In this document: piece by piece, positions 33,074 to 44,235 of the stretch
Layout: every line of letters starts with the position of its first letter
How positions within the stretch are numbered: the first letter of the stretch is position 1
Assembly (NCBI RefSeq): GCF_023159225.1
Contig: NC_063161.1
Coordinates: forward strand, 118,399,958-118,463,957
DNA from: Perognathus longimembris pacificus
Lineage: Eukaryota; Chordata; Mammalia; Rodentia; Heteromyidae
Reading direction: 5' to 3'
DNA length: 64,000 nt
Position numbers and translations under genes: made by a program
Notes under the pieces: generated by a model
What the model saw: the letters and a program-made list of their open reading frames with translations, nothing else
Told to the model about the DNA's origin: nothing
Databases searched by the model: none

Positions 33074-33979
33074 AATGTAAACTGGTTCAGCCACTCTGGC
33101 AAGTAGTATGGAGATTCCTCAGAAGGCTAAATATAGAACTCCCCTATGAGCCAGCAGCCCCACTTTTGGGTATCTATCCAAAAGACCACAAACAAATTCA
33201 CAGTAAAGCCACCAGTACAACAATGTTCATCGCAGCACAATTTGTCATAGCTAGAATTTGGAACCAACCCAGATGCCCCTCAGTAGATGAATGGATCAGG
33301 AAAATGTGGTACATATACACAATGGAATTTTATGCCTCTATCAGAAAGAATGACATTGCCCCATTTGAAAGGAAATGGAAGAACTTGGAAAAAATTATAC
33401 TAAGTGAAGTGAGCCAGACCCAAAGAAACATGGACTCTATGGTCTCCCTTATTGGGAGTAATTAGTACAGGTTTAGGCAAGTTACAGCAGAGGATCACAA
33501 GAGCCCATTAGCTATACCCTTATGAACACATAAGATGATGCTAAGTGAAATGAACTCCACGTTATGGAAACAATTGTTATATCACAGTTGTAACTACTTT
33601 CCATGTCCCATGTGTATCTGTAGCTTCTATTATTGATGATGTTCTTGTATCTCCTTCCTGTGGTTGTACCTACACTATCTCTGTAACATTATCTGAGTAT
33701 ATTGGAAACCATGTATACTGGTATTACAACTAGGAAATTGAAAGGGAATACCAAAATTGAGAGACTCAGGGTAAAAAAAGAAAAACAACGACAAAAGCAA
33801 TACTTGCAAAACTGTTTGATCTAAGTGAATGGAACACCTAATGGGGGGAAAGGGAAAGGGGGGGAGGGGGTTATGAGGGACAAGGTAACAAACAGTGCAA
33901 GTAATGTATCCAATGCCTAATGTATGAAACTGTAACCTCTCGGTACATCAGTTTGATAATAAAAATTTGAAAAAAAAAG
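33074..33979 (+). pseudogene. L1 ORF2 C-terminal fragment plus 3' UTR
   Basis: An open frame of about 134 codons (33061-33465) encodes the intact-looking C-terminus of L1 ORF2p: LNIELPYEPAAPLLGIYPKD, ARIWNQPRCPSVDEWIRKMW, MEFYASIRKND and IILSEVSQTQRNMDS. It lies after the endonuclease, reverse transcriptase and most of the Cys-rich domain, so no enzyme activity is possible. The 3' UTR holds a G-rich tract (33842-33869) and ends GATAATAAAAATTTG plus A-tail. Confidence 0.93.
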
Positions 33980-34028
33980 AACTAAATCAAATTTAAAAGC
34001 TTCTTATACTAAGTGAAGTGAGCCAGAT

Positions 34029-34440
34029 CCCCTCTCAAGTTTTAAAGTTCATTTCCAATGTATTGTCTTGTGAATATCACTGTTGCTTTGGCTCGGCCTT
34101 TGTCCTTTGTCTCACCATTCTGTGTTCCCCTCCCCTCCCCTAATTCAGATAAATGAATACACAAAATACAGAGTACCAAAATCAAATACAGTGACAACAG
34201 GAGATAAGCCATAGGAAAAACATGAAAGAAAAAAGAAATAATTTCACATAGTACATTAAAAATAACACCAGCAAAGAAAAACCTCTTGTTTCCATATCTT
34301 GGGGTTCATTTCACTTAGCATCATTTTATATGGTCATATGTACCTAGCTATTAAGCTAGTGTGATCCTCTTCTAGGACTATTATTACAAATGGGGGAAAA
34401 CATGGAACCTATGTTTCTTTGGGTTTGGCATTTAATACAA
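34029..34440 (-). mobile_element. Older L1 3' end, part 2 of 2
   Basis: Resumes at the CCCCTCTCAAG duplication. TTTTAAAGTTCATTTCCAAT, TAATTCAGATAAATGAATAC, TTGGGGTTCATTTCACTTAG and CCTATGTTTCTTTGGG parallel the element at 30436-30790. Confidence 0.82.
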
Positions 34441-34639
34441 TTTTTTCTGAAGTCTTTACATTTCCTTACGAATGGGGTGATGTAAGCTCGTCACTAAAGC
34501 TTGTATTTTGGGTCTTCCTATATTTCTACAGGTTCATTAGGAATGGGAATTCTAATGATTTGGATGATGTCATTGTTCTCAAATTCAAATGAGATAATTA
34601 TATATCTCCAAGTTTCTTTTTCATCTGGGTAGTGATTCC
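34441..34639. other. Unassigned sequence
   Basis: Lies between two reverse-strand L1 segments and may be a decayed part of the same element, but no block is clear. Confidence 0.4.
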
Positions 34640-34880
34640 ACAATTTAACTCTTTAAATGGAGCTTCAATAAACTCCCTAAGCTATAAGCCCAAAGATAGT
34701 ATAAAATAGACCTATCTGTAGGTTTTTCAGGAACTTTCATAGTGGTTTGCATAGTACTCACACTAGTTTACAGTCCTACTAAGGGTATTAGGGTTCTTTC
34801 CCCTACCCCCTACCCTTGTCAACATTTGTTGTTTGCTTTCTTGAAGATAGTTAGGCAAAGATTCTTAATTATAATTGTGT
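34640..34880 (-). mobile_element. Old L1 ORF2 fragment, reverse
   Basis: TTTTTCAGGAACTTTCATAG, GTGGTTTGCATAGTACTCAC, 'AGTTTACAGTCCTACTAAGG' and 'TGTCAACATTTGTTGTTTGC' correspond to the reverse of the ORF2 C-terminal region. Confidence 0.65.
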
Positions 34881-35184
34881 TAGAGGAAAACAAGCCCTAT
34901 GTTGAAAAGCCAAACTGATAATGTTGGTAAACCTACATAGATATTTATTTTGGTTATGCTCATAAAAGTAATTAACAAACGAATATGAATCACTTTTTAT
35001 TCAATTCTGACTCTATGGAGTAATTGGGTTTTTTCCCCTATGGATAATTTATACTACCTCCCACCACCCCCACCATGATTTGAAGTATGAATAACTATTC
35101 TCAAACATAGCCAAGAACTAGACAAAAGAAGAGTATGACTCAAAGGGAAGAAGAGTGGATTGAGAATTGGGAATTATGGGTTGT

Positions 35185-35260
35185 GTTTAGTCTAACTATT
35201 GATTTAACCTTTGAGCAAGTTACTTAACCTCTCTTTCTCAGGCAATCTTCCCTACCTCTT
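35185..35260 (+). repeat. MIR core fragment
   Basis: ATTTAACCTTTGAGCAAGTT followed by ACTTAACCTCTCTTTCTCAG is the MIR core. Confidence 0.7.
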
Positions 35261-35519
35261 GTAAAACATTCTTGACTAACAGATGTTTTAACAACAACAT
35301 AAAAAATTGGCAAGATGATTGACTATCTCCAAATTGATTGGCTATGTCCACAAGCACAGCTCAGAACCATCAGGCCTTAAAAGCAATGACATGACAGGAC
35401 CAACCGCTTATGCTGGCCTCTTTCCACTTTCTCTTTATAATCTGAATTTGTTGTAGTACATTATGTTTTTTCCTCACAAAACCATGAGCCTCAGGAGTGA
35501 TTTTCTATGCTTTGTTATG

Positions 35520-35735
35520 ACAGAACCCTTTTCTATGAGACTCCTAAGAGGCAAGAAATACCAGTAAATACTCAATGCATCTACTACAGCTAAATGCCCC
35601 CTAATAGCTTTATATTTAACATCCATCCTAGGCCCAAAACAACGTGTGAAGTTGATAAAACTGAGAAAAATAAGGCATGAAGTTAAGTAACTTGTCAAAA
35701 TTCTAAAGCTAACAAATGGATGTCAGATTCAAAAC
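35520..35735 (-). repeat. MIR fragment
   Basis: TGATAAAACTGAGAAAAATA, GCATGAAGTTAAGTAACTTG, TCAAAATTCTAAAGCTAACA and 'AATGGATGTCAGATTCAAA' match the reverse MIR. The part upstream of 35640 is less certain. Confidence 0.65.
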
Positions 35736-36309
35736 AAGAAAGTCGTAAAATGGATGCATGTATCTGTCACATCATCCTGACTCTCTAAAAATGAGAATGA
35801 CTGTTTTGAAAGGAATTTATAAGAGTGACACAAACAAAACATCATCCAGTTAGCAAGTGACCCAGGCTATGTGTCTGTGTTAATATCCAGATGAGTGTTA
35901 AAACCTTTCAATTTTGAAATTAACAATCCTGTCTGAAGGCAAATCTTAGCCCAGCCACTTTTCATTCTACTCTTTCTGAGCATCAGTTTTCTAGGCTATG
36001 AAACTGAATCAGGATTGCTTGCGCTTGGTCTATTTTTGAAGATTATATGCACTCAAGGAATCAAGGTTTAATCTAGGTCTGAGAATGCAGTGAGGAAGTA
36101 ATATTATTACCTGTGAGGATCATGAAGATCTTCAGAGATAGTTCACCTAAACAAGTAGAATTGGTTTGTGTTTCACAATCTTTCAATGGGAAAGTTTATT
36201 AACCATCTACTCTGTGATCCTACCTAAGCACCTGAGTCACAGGTGAATCTGGTATCCTAAGACTTTATTTTTCCACATTTTAATTACCATCCACAAGTTG
36301 TACATAGGG
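35736..36309. other. Unique sequence
   Basis: No repeat or gene signal recognised. Confidence 0.5.
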
Positions 36310-37215
36310 CTTGCATTTCAAGTCTATCCATGCATATGATATGTGATGATCAGACTCAACCCAGGTGTCGTTCTCCCTACCCTCCATCCCCCTTCCCAAG
36401 CCAAGGTCAATAGCTTCACTGTTCCATCTTCACATGTGTACATAAAGTCTTTTGCCCACAACCTCCTTTTCCCTGTTTACCTCCCCCTCCCTGTAGTATC
36501 TGTATCTTTGGACAGGACCTATTTTTAGATAACTGGCATGCACTTTCACAGCCTTTATTAATTGTTCCAGGGGTTTTCACCATGTTATGTCATACATTTG
36601 CATACTGTATTTAAGTCAGATAAACTCTCTTGTTCACTCTCACTTTCTCCAATGGCTTTCATGCAATCTTCATTCACAGATGCAACATATTTTGGTATTG
36701 TTCATAGTCTAACCATCTATTTTTCTTTATCTCCTTCCTCTTATTCCCCTAAGAAGTTCCACAATTACAATCACATTATATACATCTTATATATAATATG
36801 TGTTATATATAACAAATATACTTATAGCATACATGTTGTAATATATTATATTATAATATATATATAAAATATATATATTCCACATAGTAGAGTAAGCATG
36901 TGATTTTTTTTCCTTTGGAACCTAGATTACTTTGTTTTACATGATAATCTCTAGTTTCATCCACTTCCTTGAAATCAACATAATTTCTTTCTTTTACATA
37001 GCTGAATAATACTCTATTGTGTATATATGCCACATTTTCTTGATACACTCATCCATGGTAAAGCACAGCTTGTTTTCATAGCTTGTTTCTATAGCTTGGC
37101 TATTGTGAATAGTGTTGCAATGACATGGGTGTGCATGTGCCTCTATTGTATCCTTACATTCCTTTGAATGCATGTTTGAGTATTTCCTCCTAAGAGCTAC
37201 ATGCTCCAAGGAGCT
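36310..37215 (-). pseudogene. Older L1 3' end with ORF2 C-terminal remnant
   Basis: A reverse frame (36994-37209) retains MDECIKKMWHIYTIEYYSAM, the hallmark ORF2 tail motif, plus decayed flanking residues. Plus-strand blocks TTCATCCACTTCCTTGAAAT, CTGAATAATACTCTATTGTG and TTGGCTATTGTGAATAGTGT are standard reverse L1. A (TA)n-rich insertion lies at 36775-36880. Confidence 0.88.
36775..36885. repeat. TA-rich palindromic tract inside L1
   Basis: Alternating TATA/ATAT with self-complementary segments such as ATATATTATATTATAATATA. Likely microsatellite expansion within the decayed L1 3' UTR. Confidence 0.8.
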
Positions 37216-38167
37216 CTGTGGGGCCTCTGGTACAACTTCCTTTTCCCTAAGAGCTCAAGTCAGCTGGTTCCATTGAAGGATGTTGAAAAGTGGGTTTGTG
37301 GCTTCTCTCTTTATATATTTTCCTTTCCCACAGTCAGTAAACTTCACTTCACTCTATTTTTTTTTAAATAGCAGTTGGGGGTAGGGCCTGGGTTTCAGGA
37401 CAGTGTTGCTTAGCAGCGAATCTCAAAGCTGCTGTGTGCTTTTGTGTTTTTCTCAGTAGGGCTTTTATCCCTCTGCCTGATGGAATCATATTGGCGTCCT
37501 CCCTTGTCACAACCCCATGGGTCAAGTATAGGCGTGTGCATGCTTTGTAGATGGTTCCCCAGTACTACTCAAGCTGATATTTGCTGCTGGTTTTGTTTAA
37601 CAGACACTTCATGCTGCAAATTCACAAGTGTAAATCACTTTTTGTTTCTTTTATCCCTGGCAATAATGAAGGGCTGTACTGGAGCTTAAATAATTCTTTC
37701 AATGAATATATTAAACAGGCTCTTTCATCATACATGTTAGAAAATGAAAATAATTTGCACAAAGCCACATTTCCTTCACAGAATTTTAAAGGAGAGAGAA
37801 CTGCTATTGAGGGAATAATTCATTTTGATTCTGTAGGAAAATGAAGATGGGGCAGATGAACTATGTTTCAAGACTTTCAAATAGATTTTTTGTGGGAATG
37901 TTTAACAATTGAGTAAAATATACCCTTGGGAAAGACAATGCTATTGGATCTGTGTTTTTGTGGCAGTTTTTTCCCATCTTCAGAGTGGATGAAGAACAGA
38001 ATTATCTCTTTGAGAGTTAAAACAGTGTAAAGACAAGTAACTTTGAGTAAATGCCTCTACACAGGGTATGGAAGCCCTTTGCACATGGTAATGTTGTACA
38101 GCTCTTTATGGCTGAAATTATGCACATGCAAAATTGAAAATTTAGAAACATCCCCTATTTTAATGCT
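37216..38167. other. Unique sequence; candidate regulatory stretch
   Basis: No repeat recognised. 37400-37850 contains homeobox/POU-like AT motifs (CTTAAATAATTC, AATGAATATATTA) and an 87-codon frame (37581-37844) without family features. Possible conserved non-coding DNA, unproven. Confidence 0.4.
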
Positions 38168-38416
38168 CCTTTCAGTCTTTCTTTTTTTTTTTTTTTTTTT
38201 TTTTTTTTTGGCCAGTCCTGGGCCTTGGACTCAGGGCCTGAGCATTGTCCCTGGCTTCTTCCCGCTCAAGGCTAGCACTCTGCCACTTGAGCCACAGCGC
38301 CGCTTCTGGCCATTTTCCATATATGTGGTGCTGGGGAATCGAACCTAGGGCCTCGTGTATCCGAGGCAGGCACTCTTGCCACTAGGCTATATCCCCAGCC
38401 CCCTTTCAGTCTTTCT
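38168..38416 (-). repeat. IDL-Geo SINE, young subfamily, perfect duplication
   Basis: T-run of about 28 bp, then GGCCAGTCCTGGGCCTTGGA through GGGGAATCGAACCTAGGGCC, TCGTGTATCCGAGGCAGGCA and ATATCCCCAGCCCC. Exact 15-bp duplication CCTTTCAGTCTTTCT (38168-38182, 38402-38416). Many CpGs intact. It shares diagnostic variants with the copy at 51225-51490. Confidence 0.97.
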
Positions 38417-38526
38417 AACTCCCTGTGTGCCTTTTTATTATTTATCTTCAAGTTTTATGTGAACTTAAAACTAATTTAAAATTTATTAGCTCTTGAGTGT
38501 ATATGTGTGTGTGGTCACGTGGATAT

Positions 38527-38755
38527 GTGTGCCAGTACTGAGGTTTGAACTCAGGGCCTAGGTGCTGTTCCTGAGCTTTTGTGCTCAAAGCTAGAATTCT
38601 ACCACTTGAGCCACAGATCCACTTTCAGCTTCTTGTGGTTAATTAGAATTAAGTTTCTCATGATTTTCCTTCCTGGGCTGGCTTTGAACAATGCTTCTGG
38701 ATCTCAGATTCCTAAGTATCTAGGATTATAGACATGAGCTACCAGCACCCAGTAA
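38527..38755 (-). repeat. B1-Geo dimeric SINE
   Basis: GTGCCAGTACTGAGGTTTGA, CTACCACTTGAGCCACAGAT, linker TTGTGGTTAATTAGAATTAA, B1 reverse body ending 'AGGATTATAGACATGAGCTACCAGCACCC'. Confidence 0.9.
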
Positions 38756-38819
38756 GACATTAGCTCTTTAGAAGAACTTTAAAACTTTATCTTAAGTGAG
38801 ACAATTAAGACAAGAATAT

Positions 38820-38852
38820 AGATAGGCACTGGTGGTTTATGCCTGTGTCTCC
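38820..38852 (+). repeat. B1-Geo head fragment
   Basis: AGATAGGCACTGGTGGTTTA and GCCTGTGTCTCC: the first 30 bp of a forward B1 head, terminated next to the IDL-Geo insertion site. Confidence 0.6.
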
Positions 38853-39077
38853 GGAGAATTGTTTTTTTTTTGGCCAGTCCTGGGGCTTGGACTCTGGGCC
38901 TGAGCACTGTCCCTGGCTTCTTTTTGCTCAAGGCTAGCACTCTGCCACTTGAGCCACAGTGCCACTTCTGGCCATTTTCTGTATATGTGGTGCTGGGGAA
39001 TCGAACCCAGGGCCTCATGTATATGAGGCAGGCACTCTTGCCACTACGCCATATCCCCAGCCCTGGAGAATTGTTTT
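38853..39077 (-). repeat. IDL-Geo SINE, perfect target-site duplication
   Basis: TTGGCCAGTCCTGGGGCTTG through CCATATCCCCAGCCC, flanked by an exact 13-bp duplication GGAGAATTGTTTT (38853-38865, 39065-39077). Short T-run (about 11). Confidence 0.96.
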
Positions 39078-39109
39078 AAAACACTGAACTCTTTTGTTAC
39101 CACCATGCC

Positions 39110-39136
39110 TTTATTTATTTATTTATTTATTTATTT
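39110..39136. repeat. (TTTA)n microsatellite
   Basis: Six to seven TTTA units. Confidence 0.93.
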
Positions 39137-39229
39137 TGACATCTTCTATATTTGTCACTTTTAACATATCAGTACCCCTGAGGGCAACATCACCTTTAAA
39201 TTTTCAGAATTCTCATGCTATAAATAAGT

Positions 39230-39428
39230 AGCATCTGCACAATTACAGCCCTTTTCCTCACATCTGGCACTGTACAACTTAAGCCACATAAACAATTCAG
39301 CCTTTTGCTGCTTAATTGGAGATGGGATTAAATAGATTTTTCTGCTGGAGCTGGCATCAAACTGTGATTCTCCAGGTCTCTGCCTCCTAAGTAGTGAATT
39401 ATAGGAATGAGCCACTAATGCCAAACAA
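39230..39428 (-). repeat. B1-Geo dimeric SINE, diverged
   Basis: ACTGTACAACTTAAGCCACA, linker TTGCTGCTTAATTGGAGATG, B1 reverse body CTCTGCCTCCTAAGTAGTGA and GAATGAGCCACTAATGCC. Confidence 0.8.
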
Positions 39429-39435
39429 GGCTATC

Positions 39436-39525
39436 ATTCTTGAGACTTGAACTCAGGGCCTATGTCCTAATAGACTTGCTTGCTCATAGATGACACTCTG
39501 ACTTGAGCCTTACCTCCACCTCATT
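39436..39525 (-). repeat. tRNA-like SINE monomer
   Basis: TTCTTGAGACTTGAACTCAG to ACTTGAGCCTTACCTCCACC: a decayed reverse tRNA-like unit adjacent to the preceding B1-Geo. Possibly part of an older composite. Confidence 0.6.
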
Positions 39526-39679
39526 TCAGTTCTTTAAGAGTTACATACTGGTATATTACACAATTGTGGTCCTGGAGCAATTTGATATCTATATACAATT
39601 AAATGAGCATATACAGATCTTGCACTTTTCACAAACAGTAACTCAGAATTGGATCTTAGACAGAATATAAAATGCAAAA

Positions 39680-40560
39680 TTATAAAACTTGTATGCTAAA
39701 ACTTAGGAGAAAGATCTATATGGCCTTGAGTTTGGTGATGAGTTTGCAGATGTAGCACAAAAGTATGACTCCTGGAAAGAAAACTGATCAACAGGATTCT
39801 TATTGAAATTCAACTCAAACATACTGAATTGAAATTCAAACCATTTTAGTCTATGAGACACTATTATAAGAAGGAAAATACAAGCCATAAGCTGGGGGGG
39901 AGGAACCTTGTTCAAAATATATAACTGATAAAAGACTTCTACCTAAAATATACAAAAAGCTCTTAGAAGAGAATAAATGTGAGCAAAAACCCTAAACAGA
40001 CATATCTATCCCTAAAGAACCTATAACCGTGGGAAATAAGTGTATAAAAAGATTTTAAAACAATCTGACGTTAGGGAAATGCTAATTAAAACCAATGGAG
40101 TTCAGGAACAACTTACTAAGTTAGCTATAATTGAAATTTTTTAGAAAGACTGAAATGCAAACAGCTTACATTACCTCCTGCAGCCAAATGTTTACTGAAG
40201 CTTTATTTATAGTTGTCCAAAAACTGGAAGCAACCATGCATTCCTTCAATCAAGGAATGGAGTACTGTTCAGTAATAAGAAGGAATGAGCTGTGAAGCCA
40301 TGCAGAAACATCAATGAATTTTAAATTCATAGTAACAGTGAAAGAAACAAATCAGAAAAGGCTGCATGCTGAAGTATTCCAATTATATGACGTTCCAGAA
40401 AAGGCAAAATTATAAAGACAGTAAAATTTACATCTGTGGTTTCCAGAAGTTCGGTGGAAGGAGAAAGTTTGAATTAGTGAAGCACAGGGGAAAATGTTTG
40501 GGATGATAAAATTATGCTATAAGATACTTATCTTGGATATGTTGCATTAAAAACATACCT
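39680..40560 (+). pseudogene. Ancient L1 (L1M-type) ORF2 C-terminal fragment
   Basis: Blocks TGCTAAAACTTAGGAGAAAG, ATATGGCCTTGAGTTTGG, 'AAAAACTGGAAGCAACCATGC', TAATAAGAAGGAATGAGCTG, AATTATATGACGTTCCAGAA and GAAAAGGCAAAATTATAAAG appear in L1 ORF2-to-3' UTR order. All frames are broken. Confidence 0.8.
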
Positions 40561-43129
40561 TTTTAGTACCTGCTATCTATAAGGCACATGCTTAAGAAAT
40601 AGTTGCTGAATATTTGGTCTTTCTTGCCAGCAGTAGTGTACCCATAGAAAAGCATATGTCATAGGGCGTTTTAAATCCCTATGCTCTTTGTTTTCCACAC
40701 TATTGAAAAAAATCAAGAATAACTTTATGCACTCATGTCAAACCCTGAGATTTTTCCTCATACTTTTGTGATTGTTTAAACAGAAAGAAAATCTGTTTTC
40801 TCACATTTCTAACTAATTTCTACCTTTTTTCTGTCCTCTTACATTTTGTAGCTTTGGACAAAATGGGTATTGTCTATGAACTACTTACAACTTGCAGTTA
40901 GAGTTATCAGATATTTAGCCATTCAAGAATATGTATTAATATATCACACCTTAATTATGAAGAGGTCCCAGATTCAAGTTCCAGCTCTATAACTTACGTC
41001 TTTAAAACTTAGTATATCTACTATAAAATAAAAGACAGTTATGTTGAATTTTCCTTGCTGGTTTGTGAGAATTGAATTCTAATTGTAGAAATCCAGAGTA
41101 TGCTTTATATAATTTAGGGATGCAATAGTTTTGACAAAAGTGACAGCTACAGAGTGATAGATAGAGACTGCATGATTTTTTAATTAATCATGAAAGGTCT
41201 ATGAAACTAGAACACAAAGGATGTTAGGGGATATTACGTTGAGGTCGTATACTGGCTCATTATCCAGTACCTATTGAGTGTGGTCTGTTTCCATCTGTTC
41301 CTTTATTGCATCTATTTCCCTTCCTTCAGTCCATTTATTTGCATTATGGATGACTGGGCAAATTTTGGCAGTTTTTTCTTTATTGCGGTCATGAATACTT
41401 CTGAAGTACCAAAAAAGTGGGTATCTTGTAAGTCCCATCTTACAGCTTTTGAGTATAGAAACTAGAACATAGAACCTAGCACAGGGAATAAAGTCTCTAT
41501 TGCTATAGACCTATCCCCTTGTTCCAAAAGACCAAGTTACCTACAGGCTGTTCTGTTCCATCCTATTGGGCTTTCCTAGGAGCTCACACAAGTAGGCATG
41601 AACATGGACACTGGTGCTTTCTCAGAGCACGTGTTATCTTTTGCAAGGCTTTATAACCTATCATTCCTTACAAATGCACAGCGTGGAGCATGTTTTCTTT
41701 GCAGAGAAGATACAGACTTCTCTTTGGCATTTTAGGAAGCCACTACCTCTCACGTTCTTTCTTCACTTAAACTGTTAGGTAGTGTCAGTGATGATCAATT
41801 CTTTACAGCATAGTAGTAGTAACAAATGTTTAAAAACTTTAGAAACAGGACCATTTGCACAGCACAAAACCCAACCATCTTTTATCATTTAAATATTAGA
41901 GTTTTGTAAGTGAAGGGAGTGGACTTTTTTTCAAACTGGAAAAAAAGACTCACATTTTTTCATGTCTACATAGTATAAACAAATGGAACATCATATTTTC
42001 AGTTTGAAAAAGAATGTTTATTTAACATTCAGTCACCTACACTTTACTGACAGCCAAAAGAAAAAAAAGATGATTAACAGAGTACAGGAATTTATTTGGT
42101 AACTGTAAAACAGAAATGTCTCTTAAAGTCAAGATCAGATATTAGAGTTGAACCAAATGGGAATTTGAAAAAAATATAAATAAAATATCAGAAATCCAGG
42201 AAGATGGAGCAAAATATTGGATGAGTACACAGATTCTGTTGAGGAAGGACACAAATGAGCAAATTAGAAACTGATAAGGAATCTTTTTACCTTTAATAAA
42301 CATGTACTTTTCATTTCTCCCAGAATATTGACAATAGTTGATGATTAGGGTTCCAGGCAATGAGATTGTAAAAATTAATAAGCAGGACCTTCAAATGACT
42401 CATTAGCTAATCCTTCATTATTATCCATTTTGTAATGGGTGACACATTTAACACATTTAGTAATATACTCAGGGGCATGCTTAAATGAAAAGAGTTTGGA
42501 AAACATGCAAAAGTTTTATTAGTGCTCAATTTGCCTAAATTCCAGTTGATTAAATGTAAGATAACATCTAATTCTATATGTAATTCATGTACACATTGTG
42601 AGACTTTTCCTGGTCTACACCCATTTTGGCCATTATTTGACTTCTCAAAGGAAACAAAAAAGCTATAAGACTTATCTCACCGAAATTTTTGCTTTATGAT
42701 TATTAGCCAGTCTATTCTCCACTAGAAAGTGTTTATGAAGCACTGGGAATTTGTAAAGTGTCTTTTGCTGTAGAGGAATAGATCAAGTATCAATTCATCA
42801 AACTTTGGAGACTAACTTCATTGGCTAGGATACTTTGTTAGAGCTAGTACTTTGGAGATGAGAGAAATAGGCCATTCTTCCAAAGAACTCATGCTCTGCT
42901 AGGAGAGCAGATTTGCAGAGATGCTATAGTTTGGAAGGCAGATCATATGGGACTGAAAGTGTAAATACATAGAAGAGCAAATGATGGAAATCCACAAACT
43001 ATTCAGTGTTTTAATGCTAACATTAAAAACAAAGAATGAAAGGACAGAGAAAAGGCTTCGTGGAAATACAGTGGTCCAATAAGAAAGGCTTGGAGGCCTT
43101 TAAAAAGAGTCTTGAAACTTGTTACTTAA
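40561..43129. other. Unique sequence, 2.6 kb
   Basis: No repeat family, RNA gene or convincing exon found. It is one of the two longest repeat-poor stretches in the window. Confidence 0.5.
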
Positions 43130-43205
43130 GTGCGACCATTCGACTACAGCACCAAAAGAAGTGTATTAGAAATGCCGACTCTCAGACACCAACCCAGACT
43201 TCCTA
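43130..43205 (-). repeat. MER5-like (hAT-Charlie) fragment
   Basis: TTAGAAATGCCGACTCTCAG and ACACCAACCCAGACTTCCTA resemble the MER5A interior. Orientation uncertain. Confidence 0.4.
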
Positions 43206-44164
43206 AATTCAAAATTCATATTATATAACCTCACAGTGGAATCATACATACATTGAAATGTGATGGATATTGTATAAAGAGGAGAATGAGTTGTTGGAGC
43301 ATGTCACATCAGAGCGCCATATATTTGGATTTTTCATAAATCTCGTGCCAGCATAAAGGTATTAGATTAAAGAAGGAATAAGGACTGGATAAGCTACCAA
43401 GAAGAGGATTATGGGAGTCTAAGGGAGAAAGGAAGTTAAATAGGATGCACATTTAGAAGGCATCAGGGCCAGCATTTAGTAATTAATTTAATGTAGAGGA
43501 AAAATGAGACAGATTCTAGGGTGACTAACATGTTCCTGGGTTGCACTACACAAGAGACTGTGATATCAGTGTTGTTAAAGTTTGCAGAAAGAAAAGTGTA
43601 CTGAAAAATGGTGATCAAAGTGAAGAATTCATTTTAAATTATTTAGCTGGGAATAGCTGTGAACTATTTAGTTCTGCTTCACTGGCAAATGGGTATACAT
43701 TGTGGAATTTGAGCCAGCTTAAAAATCAACCATGGCCATGGAAAAGTTGTCCAGGAATAATAGAATAAAATACAAGTGATATAAGAATTGAGCATTGATA
43801 AATACCTATTGGTGAATTCCACCATTTAAGGTGGTGTGAGGAATACAAAATGATTGAGGAAAAGGAAGAGATTCTGGAGGATGTGGTGTCAGGGGAAAGA
43901 AAGCAAAAGAAGGTTTCAAGCAGAAGGGAGTTGTTAACCAGGTCATGATTCATGCATGTAAAATGAAGACTGAAAAATTCCTCTTACATTTGATACCTAA
44001 ATTTTGGCATGTGTAATTTGATAATTCTAGACAGGGAAAATTCAGTTGAGGATGCTGTAAAAAAATCAGAGTTGCTGTTTGCTTGAACTTGTGGAGCTCT
44101 GAATGATTCTTTAAAAAAAAGTAGTTATGATAGCTATCAGACACAAGAACACAGACAAAAAGGG
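43206..44164. other. Unique sequence
   Basis: No repeat or gene signal recognised. Frames at 43541-43768 (+) and 43726-44144 (-) lack features. Confidence 0.5.
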
Positions 44165-44235
44165 ATCCTCTCTCTTTTCTCTCTCTCTCTATTCCTTCTC
44201 TCCCTCCTTCTTTCCTGCTGTCTGTCTGTCCCTGT
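44165..44235. repeat. Pyrimidine-rich (CT)n tract
   Basis: CTCTCTCTTTTCTCTCTCTC followed by TTCTCTCCCTCCTTC and CTGTCTGTCTGTCC; low complexity. Confidence 0.9.

Larger units (their letters stand above)
32497..34039. mobile_element. Head-to-head L1 mosaic between 11-bp duplications
   Basis: The interval is bounded by an exact duplication CCCCTCTCAAG (32497-32507, 34029-34039). It holds a reverse L1 3' end (32509-33073), then a forward L1 ORF2 C-terminus, 3' UTR and A-tail (33074-33979). Last come 49 bp of forward ORF2 pieces (GAACTAAATCAAATTTAAAA joined to TACTAAGTGAAGTGAGCCAG). The reverse and forward 3' UTRs form inverted arms of about 560 bp. Confidence 0.85.

Noticed and set aside
33061..33465. 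134-codon open frame
   Set aside because: It is the C-terminus of L1 ORF2 in a 5'-truncated element; no start region, endonuclease or reverse transcriptase is present.
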